Assembly: GCF_018732085.1 (NCBI RefSeq)
Contig: NZ_CP076103.1
Span: forward strand, 3,720,001 to 3,784,000
Direction of reading: 5' to 3'
From: Lysobacter capsici
Lineage (GTDB): Bacteria; Pseudomonadota; Gammaproteobacteria; Xanthomonadales; Xanthomonadaceae
Length of the DNA stretch: 64,000 nt
The position numbers and the translations under genes are program-made. Of this stretch, positions 36,164 through 44,437 are shown in pieces (the stretch's first letter is position 1; each line of letters starts with the position of its first letter). The notes beneath the pieces were generated by a model. That model was given only the letters and a program-made list of their open reading frames with translations, searched no databases and was not told the origin of the DNA.

Positions 36164-37507
36164 ATGCCGGTGTCGGCCACCGTGCTGAGCGCGCCACGCA
36201 TGGCCGTATCCGGTCGCCTGCACACATTGTTGCGGATCGGCCGGATCGGAAGGCGTGACCGGCGCTTCGGCTGGCTGCTGCTCGACAATCTGATCACCAC
36301 CTTCGGCGCGAGCTTCACCCTGATCGCGCTGCCGTTTCTGGTCATGCGCCTGACCGGCAGCGCGCTCGACCTCGGTCTGACCGCCGCGATCGAGGCGCTG
36401 CCCAGCTTGTTGCTGCTGTTCTTCTTTCGCGGCGCGCTCGACCGCGCCGATCCGGCGCGGGTGCTGTGGTGGTGTCGCGCGCTGTACGTCGCGATCAATG
36501 CCGCGCTCGCGATCACCACCTGGTTCGGCTGGATCAGCATCGAGTTGATCTACCTGCTCGCGCTGATCAGCGGCCTGGTGTGGGCCGTGGCCTACCCGGC
36601 CGGACGCGCCGCGTTCGGCCTGTACATCCGCAAGGGCTTGTTGGCCGCGGGCAATGCGGTGTTCGCGGTCGCCTCCAGTCTGGCGACGATGGCCTTGCCG
36701 ATGCTTGCGGGCAGCCTGATCCTGGCGTCCAGCGGCGATCACGGGCTGGCGCTGGCGTTCGCGATCGATACCGCCAGCGTGGCGGTGTCGTTGCTGCTGA
36801 TCGCCGCGGTGCGGCGGCGCGGGCCGGTGCGTCGCCGCGAGACGCCAACCGAAACGGTCGCGACCGATCGCGATCTTGTCGCATCGACGCAAATCCCCCG
36901 CAGCTATTACCTGTACCTGTTGATCAGCACCGTGCTGGTGTTCGGACCGGTGCAGATCCTGCTGCCGGTGCTGCTGGTCGAACGCCAGGACCCGCGCTAT
37001 TTCCTGATCTACGCCGGCCAGTTCGTCGGCATCGCGATCGCCGCCGGCCTGGCTTCGGGCGCGGACACCGCGATGCGCGGCGTGCTGCGCAAGATCCTCG
37101 CCTGCTGGGGACTGGCCGCGCTCGCCTACGGCCTGCTGGCCTGGAACGCCGATCTCGCGGCGACCCTGCTCGCGTTCTGCCTGCTGGCGGGCGCGTCCAA
37201 CTTCTATGGCATCCAGTCGCTGTCGTGGCTGCAACGCAACGCCGACGCGAGCCGCATGGGCCGCGAGATGACCTGGTTTTCGGCGGCGACGATGGGCGCG
37301 ATGCCGTTGGCGACGGTGCTCGCCGGATGGCTGATCGAACGCGAAGGCCAGATGCATGCCGCGAAGTGGCTGGCCGCGCTGATCGTGGCGGTGGCGCTTG
37401 CCGGCGCGATCCACCTGCGATTGCGGCGATATGCAACCGATGAACGAACCGCGCAGGCCGATGGCCTGCGCGGTCCGATGTCCTCATCGATGACGATCGA
37501 CGATTAA
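36164..37507 (+). CDS. MFS transporter
   Basis: A 447-residue inner-membrane transporter with about 11-12 hydrophobic helices in two halves separated by a polar cytoplasmic loop (residues about 222-246). The N-terminal half has GASFTLIALPFLVMRLTGSALDLG and RGALDRADPARVLWW, typical of the MFS group that includes MacAB-independent and siderophore or macrolide exporters. No ribosome site is clear, and an ATG 12 codons in is a possible start. It follows the methyltransferase closely and converges on the next gene with a 4-base overlap of stops. Confidence 0.87.
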   Translation: MPVSATVLSAPRMAVSGRLHTLLRIGRIGRRDRRFGWLLLDNLITTFGASFTLIALPFLVMRLTGSALDLGLTAAIEALPSLLLLFFFRGALDRADPARVLWWCRALYVAINAALAITTWFGWISIELIYLLALISGLVWAVAYPAGRAAFGLYIRKGLLAAGNAVFAVASSLATMALPMLAGSLILASSGDHGLALAFAIDTASVAVSLLLIAAVRRRGPVRRRETPTETVATDRDLVASTQIPRSYYLYLLISTVLVFGPVQILLPVLLVERQDPRYFLIYAGQFVGIAIAAGLASGADTAMRGVLRKILACWGLAALAYGLLAWNADLAATLLAFCLLAGASNFYGIQSLSWLQRNADASRMGREMTWFSAATMGAMPLATVLAGWLIEREGQMHAAKWLAALIVAVALAGAIHLRLRRYATDERTAQADGLRGPMSSSMTIDD

Positions 37508-39834
37508 CGCGTCTGCAAACCGTACATGAAGGTGCCCGGCCGGCCGAAGTCGCGGCCGTCGAAGCCCGGCAACGGCGCATTCCACGGACTGATTCCGTCC
37601 CAGTTGGCCTCGCCGAGCGAATACAGCCCCGCGTTCACCAGGCTCAACGCGTTCAACGCATCGCGTTCGGTCGGCGCCGCGCCGTAATACGTCACGAACG
37701 AGCGTGTCGCACTCGGCGCCAGCGAACCGAGCCGGAAGTCCATGTGCGAACCCAGATCGCCCGGGCCGCTGTCGGTCACCGCGCCGCTGCTGGGATGCAG
37801 CGCCAGCGGGTCGAGCGAGGTGAAGCCGTTGGTGTTCCATGCGAACAGCAACGGTGAGGCGCCGGCCAGGGTGATGTACTCGGAGAACGTCCGCGGCGGC
37901 ACGTCGTAGTCGATGCCGCGGGTGTAGCGAAGGTCCTTGATCGCCTTGCTGCTGACGTTCTGGATCGACACCTCCACGCGGTACAGATACGGCGTCTGCG
38001 GCGCGGGCGTGAACCGATGAGTGACCCGGAACGTGTTGGCGACGGTAACCACCGAGGTTGCCGTGTCGAACGGCGCAGTCACCGGCGTGGTGAACGAGTT
38101 CAGCACCATGTTGACCGTGCCGTTGCAGCGCGAGGTATGGCCACTGGCCGGCCCGGCCGGGTCGGCATTGGCGACGCCCCAGCCCTCGCACGGCGCGCCG
38201 GGCGCGGAGGCTTCACCGTTGGTGGGCATGAAACGCAAGCCGACCAGGGTGGTGCCGGACAGACCGCTGGAGATCGGAATCGCCGGACACTCGATGTTCA
38301 AGTACCCGGTCTGGTGTACGCCGAGCATGACCGTGCCGTTGTTGATCACGCCCGGACAGCCTTCGGGCGGATCGAGTTCGCAGGCATAGCCCCATTCGCT
38401 GGCCTTGTCCGGCGGCGTCTGGGTGGCGAAGAACTTGTCCACCCGCTGGTACTGCGGCGCCAGGTCCTTGGGCGGCAGATCGACGTTGACCGCCTGCGGA
38501 TACCACAGGTCCGCGCACTGGGTATGCAGCGCCGCATCGACCTGCACCAGATACAGATCCTGCGGATCGCCGTTGCCGGCCCAATCGGCGCCGGTGGTGC
38601 CGGCCATGACGAAGCGGTCGGCCTTGCGGTCGATCGCGTACAGGCTTTCGCGGAAGTTGTCGCCGTAGCGGCGCTGGGTCAGCGCGCCGTATTCGCGCAG
38701 CGTCGCCGGATCGGCGGCGAGCACGAAGCCCTGGCTGGCGCCGATCGTGCCGGCGACCGCGAGCGCACCGTTGAGGCCGTCCAACGTCGCCGCCTCGACC
38801 ACGTCGTAGGCGGTGAAGCTGAGCTTCTCGCGATCGTTCCAGACCGACTGCACCTTCGGGCTGCAACTCGCGCGCGAGTAACGCACCAGGTACGGCTGCG
38901 ACGGCGCGCCTTCGCTGAAACCCGTCGCCGCGCCGACCAGTACGGTCTCGCCCAGGAAGTTGCGTCCGAGCAACGGCGTCAGCCCGTAGAAGTCGCGATG
39001 GTCCTTGTCGTCGCCCAGGGTCGTGCTGCACACCGGCGCGCCGGCGCCGGTGGCGCGGAACATCAGCGCGTTGCGCACGCCGTTGGCCGAGGTGGCCGTG
39101 CCGGCGATCACCAGGTCGGTCCAGGCGCCGGTGTTGGCGAGGTTTTCGGTGACCGCGCGGAACTGCAGGCTCGGCCATTCGTGACCGTCGTACTGATGGT
39201 CCCAGACCACGTTGCCGGTCAGGTCGACCCGCGCGATGCGGCCGACGGTGCGGCCGTTCTGAATTTCCTCGCCGACCATGACGATATCGCCGCCCGCGGC
39301 GGCCTTGCTCGGCATCACCGATCCGCTCTGGATCAGGTCGTAGCCGGTGGCGCGGCTGGCCGGGTCGCGATTGTCGAGCAAGGTGGTCCACACCGGATTG
39401 CCCTTGCAATCCAGGCGCATGACGAAGGCATAACTGCCCTCGTCGGTGCGCAGGTTGCCGGTGACCGCGAAACCCGCGCCGCCGGTGAGTTCGATGATGC
39501 CGTAGCCGGCGGAGTGTTTGCCGCCGCCGACGTAGTAACCCCGCTGCCAGGTGTTGAGCCCCGCATTGTCGGTGACGCCGGTGTCGGTCACGCGCGTGAC
39601 CAGCACCTGGTCGGCGTCGCTGTTGCGGCGCGTGCCCACGGCGATCGAGCCGTTGCCGGGGCAGTACTTCACGGTCTTCACGTCCTCGCCGATATCGCGC
39701 CACTCGGTGTTGCCGTAGTAGCCCTCGTAGTTCTGCGCCTGCGCCACCGGCGCGGCGAGCAACAAGCCCGATACCAGCGCCGCGGCGTAGCGCCTCAACG
39801 CCGCACCACCAGATCCTTTGCTTTCCAGTTCCAT
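37504..39834 (-). CDS. Large exported protein of unknown function
   Basis: A 776-residue protein with a signal peptide (residues 1-27, cleavage after AQA) and a GAGG ribosome site. The first 440 residues contain repeated short beta-strand blocks of the kind GGDIVMVGEE, DLVIAGTAT, ETVLVGAATG, RFVMAGTTG, suggesting a beta-propeller or similar repeat fold. A Cys-containing linker (CELDPPEGCPG) leads to a C-terminal region of about 330 residues that looks like a beta-sandwich with a conserved-looking RGIDYDVPP segment. I do not recognise a family. It is convergent with the MFS gene and preceded by a repeat array. Confidence 0.8.
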   Translation of the reverse strand: MELESKGSGGAALRRYAAALVSGLLLAAPVAQAQNYEGYYGNTEWRDIGEDVKTVKYCPGNGSIAVGTRRNSDADQVLVTRVTDTGVTDNAGLNTWQRGYYVGGGKHSAGYGIIELTGGAGFAVTGNLRTDEGSYAFVMRLDCKGNPVWTTLLDNRDPASRATGYDLIQSGSVMPSKAAAGGDIVMVGEEIQNGRTVGRIARVDLTGNVVWDHQYDGHEWPSLQFRAVTENLANTGAWTDLVIAGTATSANGVRNALMFRATGAGAPVCSTTLGDDKDHRDFYGLTPLLGRNFLGETVLVGAATGFSEGAPSQPYLVRYSRASCSPKVQSVWNDREKLSFTAYDVVEAATLDGLNGALAVAGTIGASQGFVLAADPATLREYGALTQRRYGDNFRESLYAIDRKADRFVMAGTTGADWAGNGDPQDLYLVQVDAALHTQCADLWYPQAVNVDLPPKDLAPQYQRVDKFFATQTPPDKASEWGYACELDPPEGCPGVINNGTVMLGVHQTGYLNIECPAIPISSGLSGTTLVGLRFMPTNGEASAPGAPCEGWGVANADPAGPASGHTSRCNGTVNMVLNSFTTPVTAPFDTATSVVTVANTFRVTHRFTPAPQTPYLYRVEVSIQNVSSKAIKDLRYTRGIDYDVPPRTFSEYITLAGASPLLFAWNTNGFTSLDPLALHPSSGAVTDSGPGDLGSHMDFRLGSLAPSATRSFVTYYGAAPTERDALNALSLVNAGLYSLGEANWDGISPWNAPLPGFDGRDFGRPGTFMYGLQTR

Positions 39835-40135
39835 GGTGAGCCTCTTTGCAGAATCGTTCTGCGTGGATGGGTCGACTGCATCGCCGAAGCTAACGCGCGC
39901 GGAAGCCGGTTCCGAGGACGATCCAGGGGCGATACCGGGACACAACGGGAACGATTCGCGCGAGCGGCCGGCGCGATTTGCGACATCGGCATGAGGTTTT
40001 CGTAAAAGCGCTCGGCGCGTCACAGCCGAAGTGAGCGCACATGCAGATCGCGATTCATCTTGCTTGGTTGGCCGACGGACGGCGCTGCGTTGCGTTGCAG
40101 CCCCATCGATCCGCGACGCCCCAACACGCGAGACC

Positions 40136-40635
40136 GAAGCCGCGATGTGCTTCTGTAGGAGCGCCGCAAGTCGCGACCGAGGGATCGCGACTGCGACGAA
40201 ACCCTCGCCGTAGTTGTATTGCCGCGGTCGCGGCTCGCGCCGCTCCTACAGGGCGAGCCCGAAGCCGCGGTGCGCTTCTGTAGGAGCGCCGCAAGTCGCG
40301 ACCGCGGAATCGCGACAGCGACGAAACCCTCGCCGTAGCTGCGTTGCCGCGGTCGCGGCTCGCGCCGCTCCTACAGGGCGAGCCCGAAGCCGCGATGCGC
40401 TTCTGTAGGAGCGCCGCAAGTCGCGACCGCGGGATCGCGACTGCGACGAAACCCTCGCCGTAGCTGCGTTGCCGCGGTCGCGGCTCGCGCCGCTCCTACA
40501 GGGCGAGCCCGAAGCCGCGATGTGCTTCTGTAGGAGCGCCGCAAGTCGCGACCGCGGGATCGCGACTGCGACGAAACCCTCGCCGCAGCTGCGTTGTCGC
40601 GGTCGCGGCTCGCGCCGCTCCTACAGGGCGAGTAC
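40136..40635. repeat. Four tandem copies of a 125-bp palindromic repeat
   Basis: GAAGCCGCG starts recur exactly 125 bases apart at 40136, 40261, 40386 and 40511. Each unit contains CTTCTGTAGGAGCGCCGCAA...CGACCG, a GCGACGAAACCCTCGCCG spacer and GCGGTCGCGGCTCGCGCCGC...CCTACAG, so each folds on itself. Copies differ at only a few positions. The array fills most of the 833-base gap between the exported protein and the mannosidase; the first 300 bases of the gap hold nothing recognisable. Confidence 0.9.
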
Positions 40636-40667
40636 GAGACTGCGTCGCGACCAGGCAGACGCCCGGA

Positions 40668-43600
40668 TCAATTCGCCTCACCCAACAACTCCACCTCGGC
40701 CAACTCGATCCCACCCTGCCCGTCGCCGTCATTGACCAGGCGCAATCGATAACGCGTATAGGCCCGCGGTTCGTGGATCGCGAACGCGCGCGTCTGCCGG
40801 CGCCAGGCGAACGTCTCGTCGCGACGCTCATCCAGCGTCATCCATTGCGCGCCGTCATTGGAACCCTGCAAGGCCCAGGCCTGCGGGTCGCCGTGCTTGT
40901 TCGACGAAGTCAACGTATACAGGCGCACCGTGGCCGCGGTCTTGAAGCCCCAGCTCAGCAGCGGCATCGGCGCGTTGAGACGCACCGAGGTGGTGGCATC
41001 GTTGTCGAACAAACCCGCCGCCTGCTTGGCGTTGAGTCCAGCCACCGTCGCGTTGTCGCGCCGGCTCAGATCGCGCAGCGGCGCCGGCGTTTCGCCGTCG
41101 GCACTCAGCGATTCGGGCAGCGCCTGCGGCGTGCTGGCCCAGTTCGACGGCGACGGGCCCATGCGGAAATCCAGCACCGCGCCCTGCGCCAACAACTCGT
41201 GCGGCAGGCTCAGCCGATCCCAGGGCTGGCCGTTGACCTTGAGCGACTGCACATAGCGATTGCGCTCACTCACCTTGGGCGCGTTGATCCTCAGTTCCTT
41301 GCCGTTTTCCAGACGGATGCTCATGTGCTCGAAGCGCGGCGCGCCGATCACGTACTCGGGCGAGCCCATACGCAAGGGATAGAACCCCGCCGCGCTGAAC
41401 AACCACCACGCCGACATCTCGCCGTTGTCCTCGTCGCCCGGATAGCCCTGGCCGATCTCGCCGCCGACGTACAGGCGATCGAGAATGTCGCGCACCTTTT
41501 CCTGGATCCGCCACGGCTGCCCGGCTGCGGCGTACATGTACGCAATATGGTGCGAAGGTTGATTGCTGTGGCCGTACTGGCCCATGCGCACGTCGCGCGC
41601 TTCGATCATTTCGTGGATCACCCCGCCGTAACTGCCGACCTCGAACGTGCCCGGCGTGGCGAAGAACTGATCGAGCTTGTTGCCCAGCGCGGTGCGGCCG
41701 CCGTACAGCGCGGCCAGGCCGGCGCCGTCCTGCGGCGCGTGGAAGGCCATGTTCCAGGCATTGGTTTCGGTGTAGTCGCCGCCCCAGCGGGTCGGGTCGA
41801 ATTCGCTGGCGGTGTAGCGCCAGCGGCCGTCGCGATGGCGGCCGACGAAGAAGCCCACGCTTGGATTGAACAGGTTGACGTAGCCCAGCGCGCGGTTGCG
41901 GTAGTACACCGCGTCGTCGGCGTAATGCTCGCGGTAGGGATCGTCGCCGGCCGGTTCGCGCGACAGGGCCGAGGCCAGCCGGCCGATCGCGAAGTCGTTG
42001 ATGTAGCCGTCCATCGACCACGACAGGCCTTCGTCGACCGTGCTGTCGGCATAACCGCTGAAGATCGCCCGTTCGATGCCCTTGCGTCCGGCGCCCGGCA
42101 CGGTGCTGACGCTGGACGCGTTGCGGATCGCCGACTGATAGAACGAGCGCACATCGAAATTGCGCACGCCCTTGAGCCAGGCGTCGGCGAAGGCGACATC
42201 GGAGCTGGTGCCCACCATCAGGTCGGCATAGCCCGGCGAGGACCAGCGCGCGATCCAGCCGCCGTCGCGGTACTGCTGGACGAAGCCGTCGATCATCTCG
42301 CCGGCCGCGCTCGGCGTGAGCAGCACGTAGGCCGGCCACGCGGTGCGGTAAGTGTCCCAGAAGCCGTTGTTGACGTAGACCTTGCCGTCGACGACCGCGG
42401 CGCCCGTGCGTTCGTCGTTGCTCGCGCCGGCCGCGGGCGAGAACGGGCTGGCGTACCGATAACGCGGGCTTTGCGCGCTGCCGGTGTTCTCGTAGCCGCT
42501 GTTTGGGTACAGGAACAAGCGATACAGGTTGGAATACAAGGTCGCGCGTTCGTGTTCCGGCGCGCCGTCGATGCGCACGATACCCAGCTTCGCGTCCCAG
42601 GCCGCGCGCGCGCGTTCGCGCACGGTATCGAAACTGTCGTCCTGGGCGATTTCCAGCTCCAGATTGCGCTGCGCCTGCCCGACCGAGATCAGCGAGGTCG
42701 CGATGCGCAGGGTGACTTGGCGTTCGCGCGCCTGCGTCAGATCGAAGTCGAACCAGGCCGAGACGCGATCGCGGCCGGCGCTGGGCGCTTCGCGCTTGCT
42801 CGTGCGCGCGGGCTGATCGAAACGCGCATACAGATACAGCCGGCTCGCGCCGGTCGACAGCTTGCTCTTGCTTTCGGTCCAGCCGCTCAGGCCGCGGCCG
42901 TCTACGTGCGCGACGATGTCGCCGTGTTCGTCGCGCTGGTCGAACAGCAATCGCGCCTGCGCGTCGGGATAGGTGAAGCGCATCACCGCGGCGTGGTCGG
43001 TCGGGGTCAGTTCGGCGATCAGGCCGTTGTCGAAACGCACCTTGTAGTAATCCGGGCGCGCGGTTTCCTGATCGTGGCCGAAGCTCAACGCGCGCTTGCC
43101 GCGATCGAGTTCGACCGCGCCGCCGCCGAGCGCCGGCAGGATGTGGAAACTCTGGCGGTCGCCCATCCACGGGCTGGGTTCGTGCGACAGCGCGAAGGCT
43201 TCGATGCGCGGCCGGTTGTCCTCGCCGTTGCGCTCCTGGTACTGGTAGATCCAGTTCGAACCGGCGTTGGTGGTCGGCGTCCAGAAATTGAACCCGTGCG
43301 GCAGCGCGACCGCGGGAAAGGTATTGCCGCGCGAATAGCGGCTGTTGGAATTGCTGCCGCGGCGGGTGTCGACGTAGTCGCTGGGATGCTGCGCGGCCTG
43401 CGCGTCCGACACCGGCGTGGTGGCGGCCGGGCCGATGCGCAGATCGTCGAGATAACCGCGATAGGCCAGGCCGCGATCGCCGTCGTGCACGACCAGGATC
43501 TGGCGGATGCGCCGCCCCGCCGCGACTTCGCCGATGCGGCTGGCGACCGCGTTCCATTGATCCGGATACAGCAGCCGCGCCTGGCCCTGGCCGCGCGCGG

Positions 43601-44126
43601 TCAAGGCGAAGCCGTGACGGTCCAGCGGCGCGCGCTGCGACAGGCGGCTGCCGTCGTCGAACAGCAGATCGATCGCGACATAGGTCGAGGCGTTGCGCAG
43701 ATTGTCGAGCGCCGACACCGCGGGCTGTCCGGGCCGGCTCGGCTGGTTCGCCGCCGACAGCGGGAACACCTTGTAGGACAACTCGCTGTCCTTGCCGACC
43801 GCGATATCGACATTGAACACCTGCGCCAGCTGCTCGCCGCCGCCGATCCCTTCATAACGCAGCGAACGCAGCCCGTTGAAGCCGACCTCGGGCTTGGCGG
43901 TCAGGGCCGCGGCCGCGGGCGGGCCGCCGTCGGCGCTCAGGCGCGGGCTGTCGGCCGGACCGAGCGCGAGCGGCGGATCGGCCGCTTCGAACGAGGTCCA
44001 GAAGGTCCGCGCCGGCTTGGCGACTGCGCCCTGGGCCATGCACACACCGATCAGACCGACCAGGGCCGAGGTCCAGGCGCCGTTGCCCGCGCCGCCGCCA
44101 CGGCGATTGCTACTGTTTGCCGACAT
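40668..44126 (-). CDS. GH92 family alpha-mannosidase, exported, with C-terminal F5/8-type domain
   Basis: A 1152-residue glycoside hydrolase removing alpha-mannose residues from glycans. After a long basic signal peptide (to about residue 36) comes an N-terminal beta-sandwich, then the GH92 domain beginning YVDTRRGSNSNSRYSRGNTF and carrying the family hallmarks GFWDTYRTAWP-type DTYR motif and GYPGDEDNGEMSAWWLFSA near residue 895, with catalytic acidic residues. The last 150 residues (from about 1000) look like an F5/8 type C carbohydrate-binding domain. A GGGAGC ribosome site precedes the ATG. A LacI-type inverted repeat lies 44 bases upstream. Probably used to scavenge fungal or yeast mannans. 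Confidence 0.93.
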   Translation of the reverse strand: MSANSSNRRGGGAGNGAWTSALVGLIGVCMAQGAVAKPARTFWTSFEAADPPLALGPADSPRLSADGGPPAAAALTAKPEVGFNGLRSLRYEGIGGGEQLAQVFNVDIAVGKDSELSYKVFPLSAANQPSRPGQPAVSALDNLRNASTYVAIDLLFDDGSRLSQRAPLDRHGFALTARGQGQARLLYPDQWNAVASRIGEVAAGRRIRQILVVHDGDRGLAYRGYLDDLRIGPAATTPVSDAQAAQHPSDYVDTRRGSNSNSRYSRGNTFPAVALPHGFNFWTPTTNAGSNWIYQYQERNGEDNRPRIEAFALSHEPSPWMGDRQSFHILPALGGGAVELDRGKRALSFGHDQETARPDYYKVRFDNGLIAELTPTDHAAVMRFTYPDAQARLLFDQRDEHGDIVAHVDGRGLSGWTESKSKLSTGASRLYLYARFDQPARTSKREAPSAGRDRVSAWFDFDLTQARERQVTLRIATSLISVGQAQRNLELEIAQDDSFDTVRERARAAWDAKLGIVRIDGAPEHERATLYSNLYRLFLYPNSGYENTGSAQSPRYRYASPFSPAAGASNDERTGAAVVDGKVYVNNGFWDTYRTAWPAYVLLTPSAAGEMIDGFVQQYRDGGWIARWSSPGYADLMVGTSSDVAFADAWLKGVRNFDVRSFYQSAIRNASSVSTVPGAGRKGIERAIFSGYADSTVDEGLSWSMDGYINDFAIGRLASALSREPAGDDPYREHYADDAVYYRNRALGYVNLFNPSVGFFVGRHRDGRWRYTASEFDPTRWGGDYTETNAWNMAFHAPQDGAGLAALYGGRTALGNKLDQFFATPGTFEVGSYGGVIHEMIEARDVRMGQYGHSNQPSHHIAYMYAAAGQPWRIQEKVRDILDRLYVGGEIGQGYPGDEDNGEMSAWWLFSAAGFYPLRMGSPEYVIGAPRFEHMSIRLENGKELRINAPKVSERNRYVQSLKVNGQPWDRLSLPHELLAQGAVLDFRMGPSPSNWASTPQALPESLSADGETPAPLRDLSRRDNATVAGLNAKQAAGLFDNDATTSVRLNAPMPLLSWGFKTAATVRLYTLTSSNKHGDPQAWALQGSNDGAQWMTLDERRDETFAWRRQTRAFAIHEPRAYTRYRLRLVNDGDGQGGIELAEVELLGEAN

Positions 44127-44169
44127 GCCCGCTCCCGTTCGCGCGGGCGATCCCGCCCGTGATTCGCCG

Positions 44170-44189
44170 TGGTACTGAAAACGTTACCA
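44170..44189. promoter_or_regulatory. Possible LacI-family operator upstream of GH92 gene
   Basis: TGGTACTGAAAACGTTACCA has TGGTA and TACCA arms around a centre containing AACGTT, the kind of site used by LacI-type sugar regulators. It is 44 bases before the mannosidase start. Symmetry is incomplete and no regulator gene is nearby. Confidence 0.4.
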
Positions 44190-44359
44190 CCGCCCCTTGA
44201 TCTCGATTTGAATCGATCTAAATCAGGCTTGTCAAACCGCGACGCAGCATCCGGCGACCGCTTCACTCCGCAAAAAAACCAATTCAGACAAGCACTTGTG
44301 ACACGCGATCAGGGTCGTATTCACAGGGCTTTGGCACAGCTTTTGCGTCAATACCCAGC

Positions 44360-44379
44360 AATGTGATGTGAATCACATT
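44360..44379. promoter_or_regulatory. Perfect CRP/Clp-type binding site upstream of pgaABCD
   Basis: TGTGATGTGAATCACA (44362-44377) fits TGTGA-N6-TCACA exactly, and symmetry extends to AATGTGA...TCACATT. It is centred about 68 bases before the pgaA start in the relatively A+T-rich divergent region shared with the GH92 gene. In Xanthomonadaceae the CRP homologue Clp recognises such sites and is released by cyclic di-GMP (established knowledge). Confidence 0.8.
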
Positions 44380-44437
44380 TCATTTGGCACTGCTTCACCC
44401 TCTGAAACCTCCCCCGCCATACGGAACTCGGTCGCCC

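Noticed and set aside
40136..40635. Regular repeats that might be a CRISPR array
   Set aside because: Units are 125 bases and similar along their full length, without unique spacers, and no cas gene is in the window.
40773..44162. A very long open frame (about 1130 codons) opposite to the GH92 gene
   Set aside because: Its protein is Arg/Ala/Val/Gly-rich low-complexity sequence with no fold pattern. It results from the high G+C of the mannosidase gene on the other strand, which has clear motifs.
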